Assembly: GCA_016927595.1 (NCBI GenBank)
Contig: JAFGMI010000018.1
Location: 62,001-126,000 of the forward strand
Direction of reading: 5' to 3'
Length of the DNA stretch: 64,000 bases
Origin: Melioribacteraceae bacterium
Lineage (GTDB): Bacteria > Bacteroidota > Ignavibacteria > Ignavibacteriales > Melioribacteraceae
Position numbers and translations under genes: made by a program. Each line of letters begins with the position of its first letter. Within the stretch, counting starts at the first letter, position 1. Below the pieces are notes generated by a model. It had not been told where the DNA came from. It was given only the letters and a program-made list of their open reading frames with translations, and did no database searches. Positions 18,013 through 27,643 of this stretch are shown one piece after another.

Positions 18013-18258
18013 TGTAATATCTCCTGCTTATACAATAATAATTATTTGGGTAACATCTTATCATATCCAAATATTAACTGTCAGACCAGAATCATCGCTA
18101 AAATCGTTTTCTCTAGATTATATATCGATCAAATGATGAAAAAGTTTAGCGGTTTATAAGAGTGTTTATCTTCTTATGTATGAACTGACTAAAAGAAAAA
18201 TAAAAGTTCAAAGCGGTTTTTTAAATAATCCGGAGATAAATTTACTAAGAGGAAATAC

Positions 18259-18284
18259 AGAGGGAAGCAATTTAGCTCCCCTCA
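18259..18284 (-). terminator. probable terminator of the M28 peptidase gene
   Basis: On the minus strand GAGGGGAGC and GCTTCCCTC form a nine-pair stem (one G-T) around a short loop just after the peptidase stop codon. It is followed by TGTATTT rather than a strong T-tract. Confidence 0.5.
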
Positions 18285-18289
18285 TTATT

Positions 18290-20083
18290 TTACAATTCAA
18301 CTATCAAAATAACTTTTTTGTCCCCGCGCATCACGTCCACACTTATTCTCTGCCCTTCTTTAAATTCCGACAACCTGTTCATATAATCATAAATATCGTT
18401 TACATCTTTACCATCCATCGCAACAATAATGTCCCCTTTCTGCATACCGGCATTATAAGCAGGTCTGCCTTCCATCACTGCGTCGGCTCTTACCCCTTTA
18501 ACATCGCTGGAAGCTACATCGGGCATTATACCTAAAGTTACTTTGAATCTTCTGGAGGTGGTCGGCATTTCCTTGGGACCGGCTTCCTGATAAACCAACG
18601 CTTCCGAAAGATTCGCGATATCGACAATCATATTGTAAACCAAGTCTGCAACGAGTTTTTCACCTTCATAATTAATTAGTCCGGCATCATCGCGCGGCGT
18701 ATGATAATCCTCGTGCACACCCGTAAAGAGGAACGCAACGGGTATATCTTTTGCATAAAATGAGGCATGGTCCGATGGTCCATAGCCTTCACTATTGAAT
18801 TTGACATTTAAGCCGGAAACAGCGGTATGTTTTTTAAGCATGTCTTCAAGTCCTATAGCAGTGCCCGATCCACCCACGGTGAGATTTCTGGTATCCGGAT
18901 CAAGTCTTCCCACCATATCAAGATTGAACATAAACTTAATCCTACTCAAATCAACAAGCGGATTTTCAACAAAATACTTCGATCCTATAAGCCCCATTTC
19001 CTCAGCAGTAAAAGCAACAAATATTATGCTTCGTTTTAAATTGTTTTTATCAGCCGCAAGTTTTTCGAATATCTCAATAATTGCTGAGGTTCCGGAAGCG
19101 TTATCATCCGCACCGTTATGAACTGCAACAGTGTCGGGCGTTCGCGAACCTGATCCGGGTCCTCCTAATCCGAGGTGATCAAAGTGTGCCCCGATTACTA
19201 TATATTCATCTTTGAGAAGCGGATCACTGCCTTCGATAAGAGCGGTTACATTGTATGTTTGTTCTGTTATTTTTTCGATATCCACCTTGCCCGATATTTC
19301 CATGTCAACCTGGAAACTAGCAGGTGCAAGATTCTCACTCAGATTTTTTTCCAGGTCTTCAACAGTTATTCCTGCAGGCATTAGCAGTTTATTAATTACA
19401 TCTCTCTTTACGTGAATAGCGGGTAATCCTGCCGATGATTCACGTCTCGAGAAAGTGAGTTCCATTAATTTGTCGGATTGATCAAAAGAAACACCTGAGA
19501 CAAGGATCACGCCTGCTGCTTTGTTGTCACGTGCAGTCAGTATTTTTTTTCTCAGTGATGAGTAATCAGCATAAGGATCACTATGCCCATCTCCTGCAGG
19601 TGAGCCTCTTAAAATAATTACCCATTTACCTTCGGTTTCAACATCAGAATAATCGTCCCATTTAAGTGAATCCCGATCGATTTGAAATCCATAGCCTGCG
19701 AAGACAAACGGGGCAGTTACTGACCCGTTTTCCGAGATACTGATCGGTGTGTAGTCCTCGTTCAGTATTCCTTCAAACTCATTGAATGAGAATCCATTAT
19801 TATCCCCGAATTTAAGATCTGCAACAATGTCGAGGTTTTGAAAATAATTATTGCCGAGTGGAACAGCATTTACTTTTTTAAGTTGCTGCATTATGTATCC
19901 GGCTGCTTTCTCCAATCCTTTGGTTCCCGGTTTTCTCCCTTCAAGTTCGTCGGAAGCGAGATATTCTATGTGCGACTTCAATTCATCAACTGTTATCTCC
20001 GGGGAATCAACTTCCTGTGGTAAAGTTTTAACCGAAATGAATAATATCATAATCGAAATAAAAATTGTATTTACTTTTTTCAT
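18290..20083 (-). CDS. secreted M28 metallopeptidase with PA and PDZ domains
   Basis: A 597-residue exported zinc aminopeptidase. Signal peptide to about residue 22; a protease-associated insert near residues 110-270; the M28 catalytic core with G-A-H-F-D-H-L-G, H-N-G-A-D-D-N-A-S-G, the glutamate pair in T-A-E-E-M-G-L-I-G-S, and a later E-D-Y-H-T-P; and a C-terminal PDZ domain (about 500-597) with A-G-M-Q-K-G-D-I-I-V-A-M-D-G-K. These residues provide the two-zinc centre. It probably trims peptides in the periplasm or on the outer surface, with the PDZ domain choosing substrates or partners. It is monocistronic. Confidence 0.9.
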   Translation of the reverse strand: MKKVNTIFISIMILFISVKTLPQEVDSPEITVDELKSHIEYLASDELEGRKPGTKGLEKAAGYIMQQLKKVNAVPLGNNYFQNLDIVADLKFGDNNGFSFNEFEGILNEDYTPISISENGSVTAPFVFAGYGFQIDRDSLKWDDYSDVETEGKWVIILRGSPAGDGHSDPYADYSSLRKKILTARDNKAAGVILVSGVSFDQSDKLMELTFSRRESSAGLPAIHVKRDVINKLLMPAGITVEDLEKNLSENLAPASFQVDMEISGKVDIEKITEQTYNVTALIEGSDPLLKDEYIVIGAHFDHLGLGGPGSGSRTPDTVAVHNGADDNASGTSAIIEIFEKLAADKNNLKRSIIFVAFTAEEMGLIGSKYFVENPLVDLSRIKFMFNLDMVGRLDPDTRNLTVGGSGTAIGLEDMLKKHTAVSGLNVKFNSEGYGPSDHASFYAKDIPVAFLFTGVHEDYHTPRDDAGLINYEGEKLVADLVYNMIVDIANLSEALVYQEAGPKEMPTTSRRFKVTLGIMPDVASSDVKGVRADAVMEGRPAYNAGMQKGDIIVAMDGKDVNDIYDYMNRLSEFKEGQRISVDVMRGDKKVILIVEL

Positions 20084-20131
20084 TTTTGCCTCATAGCTTA
20101 ATCGGGAAATCTTTTAAAATTTTTCCTAACA

Positions 20132-20680
20132 TTATAAAATAAGAAGATAAACAACCGGAATTATTATACCTGCTGCTGTTAGCCAGGCACCTCTGCCGGT
20201 TATACCCTTTTTACCTTTAAGAACAAACAAACCTGTAAATGCTATTGCAATTAATGCCAGGCTGTATGCATCAGAAAAGTATGTCCACCAGATAATTGGA
20301 TTATAGTGAAGAAAATTCACCTCGAAAAATACTGGTCTTCTTCTAACATCCTCCAGCACACCTGATTTGGAAATCGTATTAATAGTCAAAGTGCCATTGT
20401 TCATGAATACTTTCAGCGTTGTGCTGTCGGGATAATAATGGCTTTTATATTCATACCCATTCATAAAACCGGCTAATATATTTAAAACACTTTCTTTGTC
20501 CAGAGAGTTTAATTCAGTTTTTGTTTCAAGTGATATTTCACTAGTAGTAATGACATAACTTGGGTTCCAATCCTTAATATGATTCAGCGCAATACCTGAA
20601 AGCGCATAAATGAATGTCATGCCGAAAAAGAAATAGCCGAAATCGCGGTGAATAATATTATTGATTTTTCTCCAATTCAT
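20132..20680 (-). CDS. PepSY-associated transmembrane protein
   Basis: A 182-residue protein. An N-terminal helix with the family pattern R-K-I-N-N-I-I-H-R-D-F-G-Y-F-F-F-G is followed by Y-A-L-S-G-I-A-L-N-H, a periplasmic PepSY-like domain, and two C-terminal helices. Proteins of this type sit beside iron-reductase, haem and siderophore genes. Here it lies on the same strand downstream of an feo operon and a small lipoprotein. Its role in iron handling is inference from that context. Confidence 0.7.
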   Translation of the reverse strand: MNWRKINNIIHRDFGYFFFGMTFIYALSGIALNHIKDWNPSYVITTSEISLETKTELNSLDKESVLNILAGFMNGYEYKSHYYPDSTTLKVFMNNGTLTINTISKSGVLEDVRRRPVFFEVNFLHYNPIIWWTYFSDAYSLALIAIAFTGLFVLKGKKGITGRGAWLTAAGIIIPVVYLLIL

Positions 20681-20771
20681 AAAAGCTCCGGATATGCAAT
20701 AATAATTTTAGAAAAAACCCGTTGGAATGTATCAGAACAGGATCTGCAATTAAATTTACACATCGTAAAGT

Positions 20772-21311
20772 TTATCCTTGCTTCATTTCTTTATAATCCG
20801 AGCATTCAATAGAATAAAAAGAGATTTGCTCTTTGCCGCTTTTCTTTAATTCCATGCGAAGGTTGGTTATCTGTTCCATGCTTTCAGCATGGTCTTCGCC
20901 TGCCTCGCCAGACTCCTCTTGTTTTTCAATATCATCTTTAAGTTCATTTTCCCAGTTATTTAAATAATCTTCTGTAACCCTCTGTACTCGCACATACCCC
21001 TCAACCTGTACCAAACTTCCCTCAAGAGCCTTATCGAATTTTATCACATTCTTGCCTGCTTCGACTTTAATTCTGAATTCAGAGTCCGGACCAACTATAT
21101 GCATTCTTTTCCCGCCATGTTTGCATGTGTGCACACATGTGCCTTCAATTTTTATATATTTATCTACATATGCTTCCGGATTGGTTTTAAAGTCATCTGG
21201 TGTAATATTAATCACTTCAATTTGTGCTTCATTTTCAACTTCGGATTTAGGAGTGTCGCTTTGGCAGCCGTAAATAAAGCTTAAGATTAATAATATTATA
21301 ACGAATCTCAT
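20772..21311 (-). CDS. lipoprotein with an OB-fold-like domain and paired cysteines
   Basis: A 179-residue lipoprotein; the lipobox is F-I-Y-G-C with Cys16 the expected lipidation site. The central part resembles the small beta-barrel (OB-like) periplasmic domain: Y-I-K-I-E-G-T-C-V-H-T-C-K-H-G-G-K-R, with a CxxxC-H-G-G element that could bind metal or haem or be redox active, then L-V-Q-V-E-G-Y-V-R-V. The C-terminal part is charged and helical. It is placed between feoB and the PepSY gene, so a link with iron or another metal is plausible but unproven. Confidence 0.65.
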   Translation of the reverse strand: MRFVIILLILSFIYGCQSDTPKSEVENEAQIEVINITPDDFKTNPEAYVDKYIKIEGTCVHTCKHGGKRMHIVGPDSEFRIKVEAGKNVIKFDKALEGSLVQVEGYVRVQRVTEDYLNNWENELKDDIEKQEESGEAGEDHAESMEQITNLRMELKKSGKEQISFYSIECSDYKEMKQG

Positions 21312-21406
21312 TTTATTCTCTCCCTATTTTAAAATTTATTATCAGTAAAATAGCAAAACAGAGAAATTCATCCAATCAACAGCGCCAGTCTTTTTATATG
21401 GATAAA

Positions 21407-23437
21407 TTATGCAATACCGATAACTCTCAACAGATTGACCGTAACAAATGAGAGAGAATAAGCGAGTATTGAAAATAAAATTAATTGCACGGCAGGTATA
21501 CGCCAGCTACCCGTTTCCTGTTTGGAAACTGCAACTGTAGAGAGGCACTGAAGTGCAAAAACAAAGAATATAATCAGTCCGATTACAGACGAAGTAGTAA
21601 ATACGTTCCTGTCAGTATTTTCTATTTTAGCATTTCGCATTGCACTGATAAGCGATTCCTGCATAGCATCGTCATCTCCGGCTGTAACTTTAAAAATTAA
21701 TGCCAGCGAACTCACAAATACTTCTCTTGCTGCAAATGCTGATATAAGGGACACTCCGACTCTCCAGTCCAGTCCTATAGGTTCCATAACAGGCTGAAGA
21801 ATTTTACCAAGCTCAGAAGCATAAGAAGTGGCAACGCGTTCTGCCGATTTTATTTCCTGAATTTGCTGTACAGTAAGACCATCCTCATCAATCCGGGGAT
21901 CTGTATTAGGAAAATAGGTAAGGAACCACAATACAACAGAGAAAGTGAGAATAACCGGACCCGCTTTACTTATATAAGAATACGAACTTTGCAAAGTACT
22001 TTTAATTATTATTTTAATCTTGGGTACTTTGTATGTGGGCAGTTCAAGAATAAAAGAAGAACTATCCATCACGCCGACAAACTGATTGCTGAATTTGCTG
22101 ATTATTCCTGCTACGGCAGAAGAACTTAAAATACTGAACATGTAAATAGAAGCAAGAATCAGACCGCCAATCCATGCATTGCCTGCAGGTATCAAAAATG
22201 CAATAAGCAGAGCGAACACCGGTAACCGGGCGCTGCAGCTCATAAGCGGTAAAATAAAAATAGTAAGGAGTCTTTCCCTTCGGTTAGGAATTGTCCGTGC
22301 AGCCATTATTGCGGGAATAGCGCATGCAAATCCGCTGAGCATTGGTACAAAAGATTTTCCGTTCAATCCAATTTTGGAAAGCGGTTTATCAACCAACATG
22401 GCGCCTCTCGCCAAATATCCAACATCCTCAAGAAAACCAAGCAACAGAAACAAAATAATTATTTGCGGTAAAAAAACAAGAACCGACCCTACACCGTTAA
22501 TTATTCCATCAGAAATCAGATCGCCCAGCCAGCTATGCTGAAAAATTCCCGTGGAAATTATTGCCAGTTCCGAGAATATTTCATCTATTAAATCCATTAG
22601 TGGCAATGCCAGCCAGAAGATCGATGTAAACAAAACTGCCATGGTTATAAAAAATATTAACAGACCCCATTGCGGGTGAAGGATTATCCTGTCAATACGT
22701 AACGTTAATTTGTCGATGGTCCTTGTCTCACTACCGGAAGAACCGATATTCAAAATATTCAGTGCCTCGTTTGCAGTTCTGACATTTCTATTCACTTCGC
22801 TTAATTTCAATAGTACCCGTTCTTCAATATTTCCGATCTCCCGGTAGATAGATATCAATTCATCCGTGTCGCCGGAACCATTATTTCTTTTATAGTCGTT
22901 ATTTGCGCTGGCGGTATCAAGCTTATCTTTTAATTTGTTACGTAATATATCCAGCCCCTTGCCCGTTCTGCCGTCAATTTTACAAACAGTACAACCAAGT
23001 TCAAGCTCAAGCGAGTGAGTATCTATTGTATAACCGTTTCTTTCAAGAATGTCATTCATAGTAATTGCGGCAATAACATCAAAGCCTGCAATTGTAAGTT
23101 GTCTGACCAAAAATAAATGGCGGGAGAGCTGGTTTGCGTCAATTGTAACAACAAGCAAATCGGGCTTTCCAAACATCGGGTGGGCGTACAGAGCATCTAT
23201 TGCAACCTGTTCGTCAGGTGAATCGGGTATTAAACTGATGATACCAGGCGAATCCAGTAAATTAATCAGTTCACCATGCACATTAACTTCGGAGGAACTG
23301 AAAAAAACTGTTGAGCCTGGATAATTAACGGTTTTAAGGTTTTTACCGCTAAGATGGTTAAAAAGCGAGGTTTTCCCCGAATTTGGGGGTCCTACCAGGC
23401 TAATCAGTGGCGCTTTTTCAATTATATTTTTGTTCAT
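21407..23437 (-). CDS. feoB: ferrous iron transport protein FeoB (second copy)
   Basis: A 676-residue iron(II) transporter. N-terminal GTPase: G1 G-P-P-N-S-G-K-T-S, G3 D-S-P-G, G4-like M-N-D. A helical spacer is followed by the paired gate domains with conserved cysteines, including F-A-C-A-I-P-A and P-L-M-S-C-S-A-R-L-P-V. It overlaps feoA by four bases. G1 has Pro in place of the usual Asn of G-N-P-N, and the chain is about 40 residues shorter than the other FeoB, so the two have diverged. It might prefer another condition or even another divalent metal. Confidence 0.92.
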   Translation of the reverse strand: MNKNIIEKAPLISLVGPPNSGKTSLFNHLSGKNLKTVNYPGSTVFFSSSEVNVHGELINLLDSPGIISLIPDSPDEQVAIDALYAHPMFGKPDLLVVTIDANQLSRHLFLVRQLTIAGFDVIAAITMNDILERNGYTIDTHSLELELGCTVCKIDGRTGKGLDILRNKLKDKLDTASANNDYKRNNGSGDTDELISIYREIGNIEERVLLKLSEVNRNVRTANEALNILNIGSSGSETRTIDKLTLRIDRIILHPQWGLLIFFITMAVLFTSIFWLALPLMDLIDEIFSELAIISTGIFQHSWLGDLISDGIINGVGSVLVFLPQIIILFLLLGFLEDVGYLARGAMLVDKPLSKIGLNGKSFVPMLSGFACAIPAIMAARTIPNRRERLLTIFILPLMSCSARLPVFALLIAFLIPAGNAWIGGLILASIYMFSILSSSAVAGIISKFSNQFVGVMDSSSFILELPTYKVPKIKIIIKSTLQSSYSYISKAGPVILTFSVVLWFLTYFPNTDPRIDEDGLTVQQIQEIKSAERVATSYASELGKILQPVMEPIGLDWRVGVSLISAFAAREVFVSSLALIFKVTAGDDDAMQESLISAMRNAKIENTDRNVFTTSSVIGLIIFFVFALQCLSTVAVSKQETGSWRIPAVQLILFSILAYSLSFVTVNLLRVIGIA

Positions 23438-23655
23438 TCTACCAGTATCGATTTTGCTTCGCTCCTGCGGATTGCAATAGTAGTACCTCTGATTATAAAA
23501 GCCAACGGATCACTGAATAAAGTCTGATGAGCCAGAATAATTACCTGACCCGGTGTAAATCCATACTCAATAATTCTTCGGGCTGATGGGTGAAGTTGAT
23601 CGATACTATGAATTATCCCTCTTTCACCAAATCTTAAATCTGCTGCAGTTTTCAA
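23434..23655 (-). CDS. feoA: FeoA, single domain
   Basis: A 73-residue SH3-like protein with F-G-E-R-G-I-I-H-S-I near the start, E-Y-G-F-T-P-G-Q-V-I-I-L and D-P-L-A-F-I-I-R-G-T-T-I-A-I-R-R-S-E-A, the FeoA signature. It starts with TTG at 23655; no ATG is available in frame. It assists FeoB, probably by binding its G domain. The ATGA overlap with feoB shows the pair is one unit. Confidence 0.88.
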   Translation of the reverse strand: MKTAADLRFGERGIIHSIDQLHPSARRIIEYGFTPGQVIILAHQTLFSDPLAFIIRGTTIAIRRSEAKSILVE

Positions 23656-23679
23656 TTAAAGCGCTAATATTATTTTATA

Positions 23680-23704
23680 CTTATTTAGACTTTATAAAAA
23701 TAAG
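23680..23704 (-). promoter_or_regulatory. imperfect dyad upstream of the second feo operon
   Basis: CTTATTT at 23680-23686 and AAATAAG at 23698-23704 form an inverted repeat 25 bp upstream of the feoA start. It is loosely similar to the exact repeats ahead of the other feo operon and the barrel gene, sharing TTATTT arms and a central CTA/TAGAC element, so it may be a weaker site for the same regulator. Confidence 0.35.
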
Positions 23705-23856
23705 ATGCGGGGTGTGATTTGTCAAGAGTAATTACTATCCTTTATATTAGATTTTTTCAGGAGGGCAAAAAGTTTTTACAAATTAATGTCATTTCTGTTT
23801 TTTTTCCAAATATGTCAAATGGATTTAACTTCATTAAAAGCAGAGGTTTTAAATGT

Positions 23857-26004
23857 TTACATCAGTAAAAATAAAGATATTCTGTAAACAATGAATGACA
23901 TCAGCCAGGCAACGGCGACTGTATAAAAGATATAAAAAAATGTCCACTTCCATTTACCTGCTTCACGATGAAATACAATGCTTGCCGCAAAGCATGGGAT
24001 ATAGAGTAATACGAATACCATAAATGATAGCGCAACCGCCTGATTATAATCCGGATTTGCAAGCAATCTTTCCCGGAGTGCTGCAGAATTTTCATCAATA
24101 TCCCCAAGTGAGTAAATAGTACCCATGGTAGATACTACAATTTCTTTTGCGGCAATACCGGTTACAAGCGATATTCCAAGTCTCCAATCCAATCCCAGCG
24201 GCGACACAAGCGGTTCGATTAAATGACCCAGTCTGCCTACTATTGAATATTCTATCTGCTCCGCCAGTTCCTTAACCCTTAGTTTTTCTTTTAACTCATT
24301 GCGTTTGTTGTTGTCATATTCCGAGTTCAATTCGAGCATGAGCCTCTGATCTTCATAATATTTCTCTATATCAACACTCCTGGGAAAATTACTTGCAAAC
24401 CAAATAAGCACTGCTGCAAATAATATAATAGTTCCCGCCTTACGCAGGTAAATTGCCGCCTTGTGCCACATCTGAAAAAGCAAAGTTTTTACAGACGGCA
24501 TTCTATACGGAGGCAGTTCCATTACAAAGGGTTCGGATTCACCTTTAAAAAAGGTAGACTTCAGCAGTTTGGCTGATATGAGCGCAATAATAACTCCGAA
24601 GAGATATATTCCGAAAAGTACGTTTCCCGCCATGGATTGTTCGAAAAAGGTACCTGCGATAAGAACATAAACCGGGAATTTTGCACCGCAGCTCATGAAT
24701 GGAATTATCAGCAAGGTTGTAATTCTGTCGCTTTCATTCTTTAATGTCCTTGTAGCCATGAAAGCGGGCACCGAACAACCGAACCCAGTTATCATAGGAA
24801 TAAACGATTTTCCGTGAAGCCCGAATTTATGCATAACTTTATCAATTACGAATGCTGCACGCGCCATGTAGCCGGTTCCTTCGAGGAATGCCAAGGCTAA
24901 AAACAGTATCATTATGTTAGGTAAAAAGACAACTACGCCCCCGACTCCGGCAATAATACCATCAACAATTATAGATTTTGTCATACCGTCGGGAAGGACA
25001 GAGGACATATAAATACTTAGATGATTGAATGCACTCTCGATCCAGAGCATTGGAGCTTCGCCCAGTGAAAATGTAAGCTGAAAAATAAGCCACATAAATA
25101 GAGCGAATATTGGAAGTCCCGTTATCCTGTTGATTAGTATGCTGTCGATTAGATCGGTTGTTGATTTCTTCCGATTATTGGAGCGACGCACGGTTTCTTT
25201 TATTGCGCCCCTGATAAATGCGTGACGTTCTTCTTTAAGCATTAATTCTGTGTCAGTATTGAACTCGTTTCCCGTTTTATATACAGCCTCCGAAAGTACT
25301 TTGTTTACATTTGTCCATACTGATCTGTCTCTTACAAGATCATAAACGGCTTTATCATTCACTAATAATTTTATTGCAAGCCAGCGGGGAAGATATTTTG
25401 CTGATAATTCCTTATCGGTAAGAAAAATTTCAACCATTTTTTCAATATAATATTCAAGGTGCGCTGAAAAGTTAAGTTTATTTCTTTTTACATCTATTGC
25501 TCCTGTATATAGATCGACTATGTGGTCAAGTACCGACTGTATGCCTGAATTCTTTGTCGTGGAAGTCGGTATCATATGCGCCCCGAACAGTCTTTCCAGC
25601 TGGTTATGATCAATAATAATTTTCTGATCTTCAACCTCATCGTACATGTTTAAGGCAACAATAAGATTAGCCTGAATATCTATTAACTGAGTCGTAAGAT
25701 AGAGGTTCCTTTCCAGGTTTGTTGCATCAATAACGTTAACAACAACATCCGGCTTTTCATCAACCAGAAAGTTTCTGGCCACAACTTCTTCGGGTGAGTA
25801 TGTAGTAAGACTATACGTCCCAGGCAGGTCAATTACTTTTATTTTAAATCCCTTGTGTGATGTCGCGCCTTCATATTTTTCAACTGTAACCCCGGACCAG
25901 TTACCGACTTTCTGATTGGCACCAACCAATTTGTTGAACAGTGATGTTTTTCCGCTGTTTGGATTTCCCGCCAGTGCGACGAGAATTTCACGATCCTTAT
26001 TCAT
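23857..26004 (-). CDS. feoB: ferrous iron transport protein FeoB (first copy)
   Basis: A 715-residue iron(II) transporter of canonical form. The G domain shows G-N-P-N-S-G-K-T (residues 13-20), D-L-P-G-T-Y-S-L, N-M-Y-D-E, and V-I-D-A-T-N-L-E-R-N-L-Y-L. The membrane part holds two gate regions with F-G-C-S-V-P-A-F and F-M-S-C-G-A-K-F-P-V-Y, and the C-terminal helix ends the chain. A 16-bp gap separates it from the tandem FeoA gene upstream. This pair is preceded by the strong 23-bp operator-like repeat and is probably the main iron-regulated Feo system. Confidence 0.94.
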   Translation of the reverse strand: MNKDREILVALAGNPNSGKTSLFNKLVGANQKVGNWSGVTVEKYEGATSHKGFKIKVIDLPGTYSLTTYSPEEVVARNFLVDEKPDVVVNVIDATNLERNLYLTTQLIDIQANLIVALNMYDEVEDQKIIIDHNQLERLFGAHMIPTSTTKNSGIQSVLDHIVDLYTGAIDVKRNKLNFSAHLEYYIEKMVEIFLTDKELSAKYLPRWLAIKLLVNDKAVYDLVRDRSVWTNVNKVLSEAVYKTGNEFNTDTELMLKEERHAFIRGAIKETVRRSNNRKKSTTDLIDSILINRITGLPIFALFMWLIFQLTFSLGEAPMLWIESAFNHLSIYMSSVLPDGMTKSIIVDGIIAGVGGVVVFLPNIMILFLALAFLEGTGYMARAAFVIDKVMHKFGLHGKSFIPMITGFGCSVPAFMATRTLKNESDRITTLLIIPFMSCGAKFPVYVLIAGTFFEQSMAGNVLFGIYLFGVIIALISAKLLKSTFFKGESEPFVMELPPYRMPSVKTLLFQMWHKAAIYLRKAGTIILFAAVLIWFASNFPRSVDIEKYYEDQRLMLELNSEYDNNKRNELKEKLRVKELAEQIEYSIVGRLGHLIEPLVSPLGLDWRLGISLVTGIAAKEIVVSTMGTIYSLGDIDENSAALRERLLANPDYNQAVALSFMVFVLLYIPCFAASIVFHREAGKWKWTFFYIFYTVAVAWLMSFIVYRISLFLLM

Positions 26005-26020
26005 ATAGTTTTCCGTAGTA

Positions 26021-26536
26021 CTATCCTTTCGTCCACCAGCGTTTTTTTGATCTATATCCGTTTAATCCGAATTCTAGAATTTTTACTTCGATGCTTCTGG
26101 CTTCCTCCAGTCTCAATGATAACATGAATTCATTTATTTTGACCTCAATAGGATCGCCAAGCGGTGCAAATCTTATCACCTTTAACTTTACCCCTCTAAC
26201 AAGTCCCATATCGAGCAGCCTGTAGCGAATATCACCTGCGGAGTTCATTTTTGTAACTTCAACAATATCCCCTACTTTTACCTGATCAAGGGTTACTATA
26301 ACCGGTGATTCGGTTTCGATGAGTATCTTGCCGGCAAGCTCGCGTCCAATCCGGATTTCTCTGCTGTTGAACTCAACACTTAATGGTCCCTCCTGTCTTG
26401 AATTCTCTAACAATTTAATGGTATCACCGATATTTAATCCTAAATTGTTCAGATTTTGAAGCGCACCAATTCCCGCATTCAGGTCTTTTATTACAACCGA
26501 AAAACCTTCTTCGCAATATGTTAGTCTGGATATCAT
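26021..26536 (-). CDS. feoA: FeoA with two tandem FeoA domains
   Basis: A 171-residue protein made of two FeoA/SH3-like modules. Module 1 (about 1-78) has L-N-A-G-I-G-A-L and G-L-N-I-G-D-T-I-K-L. Module 2 (about 79-155) has V-K-V-G-D-I-V-E-V, L-L-D-M-G-L-V-R-G-V-K-L-K-V and the ending G-D-P-I-E-V-K-I-N-E-F-M-L-S-L-R. A basic tail follows. Single FeoA is normally about 75 residues, so this is a duplication-fusion. It would bind the adjacent FeoB G domain, perhaps bridging two copies. The ATG at 26536 has no recognisable ribosome site. Confidence 0.88.
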   Translation of the reverse strand: MISRLTYCEEGFSVVIKDLNAGIGALQNLNNLGLNIGDTIKLLENSRQEGPLSVEFNSREIRIGRELAGKILIETESPVIVTLDQVKVGDIVEVTKMNSAGDIRYRLLDMGLVRGVKLKVIRFAPLGDPIEVKINEFMLSLRLEEARSIEVKILEFGLNGYRSKKRWWTKG

Positions 26537-26560
26537 TTGGACATTATTATCGAATTTTTT

Positions 26561-26583
26561 TTATTTAAATCTAGTCTTAATAA
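26561..26583 (-). promoter_or_regulatory. 23-bp palindromic operator candidate, copy 1 (feoAB)
   Basis: Located 25 bp upstream of feoA. The core is TTAAGACTAGATTTAA, which fits the dyad TTAAnnCTAGnnTTAA. All 23 bases recur exactly at 27644-27666 ahead of another gene in the same orientation. Placement at the expected promoter and the iron-uptake target suggest a Fur- or DtxR-family site. Confidence 0.65.
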
Positions 26584-26616
26584 TAAGTTTATACAAGTGG
26601 TAAAATTAATTGGTGC

Positions 26617-27588
26617 CTAAAAAGTAATGACAAGTTGGGCTGTCAGATTGTCGCAGCAATTTTTTCCATTTTTATACTGCCGAAGATATTCAATCTTAAC
26701 TTCAATATTGTGCTTGAAGAAATATCCTGCGCAACCAGTTATTCGATAGAGATTATCCGATACTTCAATGCTTGTGTCATTTATTTTTGCGTAACCGTAT
26801 CGAAAACTAATAAATACAGGAACGTCATCCAGAGTTTTTCTGATTTGCAAATAGTATCCATAAATATCTTCTCCGGATAGCTGAAGGATTAGGCTCTCGG
26901 ATAAATTATTTGTTACGATGAATTCATCTCTGAGATCAATTAAATTACTATTCCATTCTATATCTGCTCCATACATCTTAGTATTAACGCTATTTTTTTT
27001 ATCCATCCCCATTAAGGCAGATGCTCCAAATTCCAACTCATCTGAATAATTCAGACCTGTTCTTGCACCTAAAACTATGGAACCCGAAAAATCCAATACG
27101 CCGAATAAATCCGTGCTAATAAAACCATTGGAATAATTGATTTTTGATCCGAGACCTGTCTGGTTATTTACTGTTTGTTCAACAATTAACGGTAGTGTAA
27201 CGAATTTCCTGTCCGGTGATGCAACGTAGCGGTAATCTATACCGAACGGTATATCGAATAATCCGGCGGAAACAGAAGTCGTTTCGTTAGCGTAATAATT
27301 TTCAAATAAATAGTCATCCAAATTAAAATTTATTTCAGCACCACCTAATTCGAACTTATTCTTTTCATTATTATATGCGGCAGATGCATCGATGAGAATG
27401 AGACGAGATAAGGCAGCCGAAATCTGAAGTTCGAGTTGTCCGATTTTCATTGTATTGTTTTTCTTATCGCTGAAATCGTGCAGATTTTGAATCTCAAGAA
27501 ATCCGCCCGCTTCAATCTGCGAATAAAGAGTTGAATATTCGATCAGAAAAAGGCTTAAAATAAAGATTGTATATACTACTCTATTCAT
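26617..27588 (-). CDS. outer-membrane beta-barrel (porin-like) protein
   Basis: An exported protein of about 323 residues. I use ATG 27588 because it gives a compact signal peptide (M-N-R-V-V-Y-T-I-F to S-T-L-Y-S-Q); a frame extending to 27636 exists but would put non-signal residues in front. The body is made of alternating beta segments and ends Q-L-V-I-T-F, the aromatic terminus of outer-membrane barrels. No ligand motif is visible. It lies directly upstream of the feo operon and shares its 23-bp operator candidate, so it may admit iron or other metal complexes when iron is scarce. Confidence 0.7.
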   Translation of the reverse strand: MNRVVYTIFILSLFLIEYSTLYSQIEAGGFLEIQNLHDFSDKKNNTMKIGQLELQISAALSRLILIDASAAYNNEKNKFELGGAEINFNLDDYLFENYYANETTSVSAGLFDIPFGIDYRYVASPDRKFVTLPLIVEQTVNNQTGLGSKINYSNGFISTDLFGVLDFSGSIVLGARTGLNYSDELEFGASALMGMDKKNSVNTKMYGADIEWNSNLIDLRDEFIVTNNLSESLILQLSGEDIYGYYLQIRKTLDDVPVFISFRYGYAKINDTSIEVSDNLYRITGCAGYFFKHNIEVKIEYLRQYKNGKNCCDNLTAQLVITF

Positions 27589-27643
27589 TCTTTCATCAGG
27601 CGTTAATTGAAACTCAATTTCATTCATTCTTGTCATAATTTCG

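Noticed and set aside
18176-18535. Plus-strand frame across the end of the peptidase gene
   Set aside because: It is largely antisense to the PDZ-coding region and has random composition.
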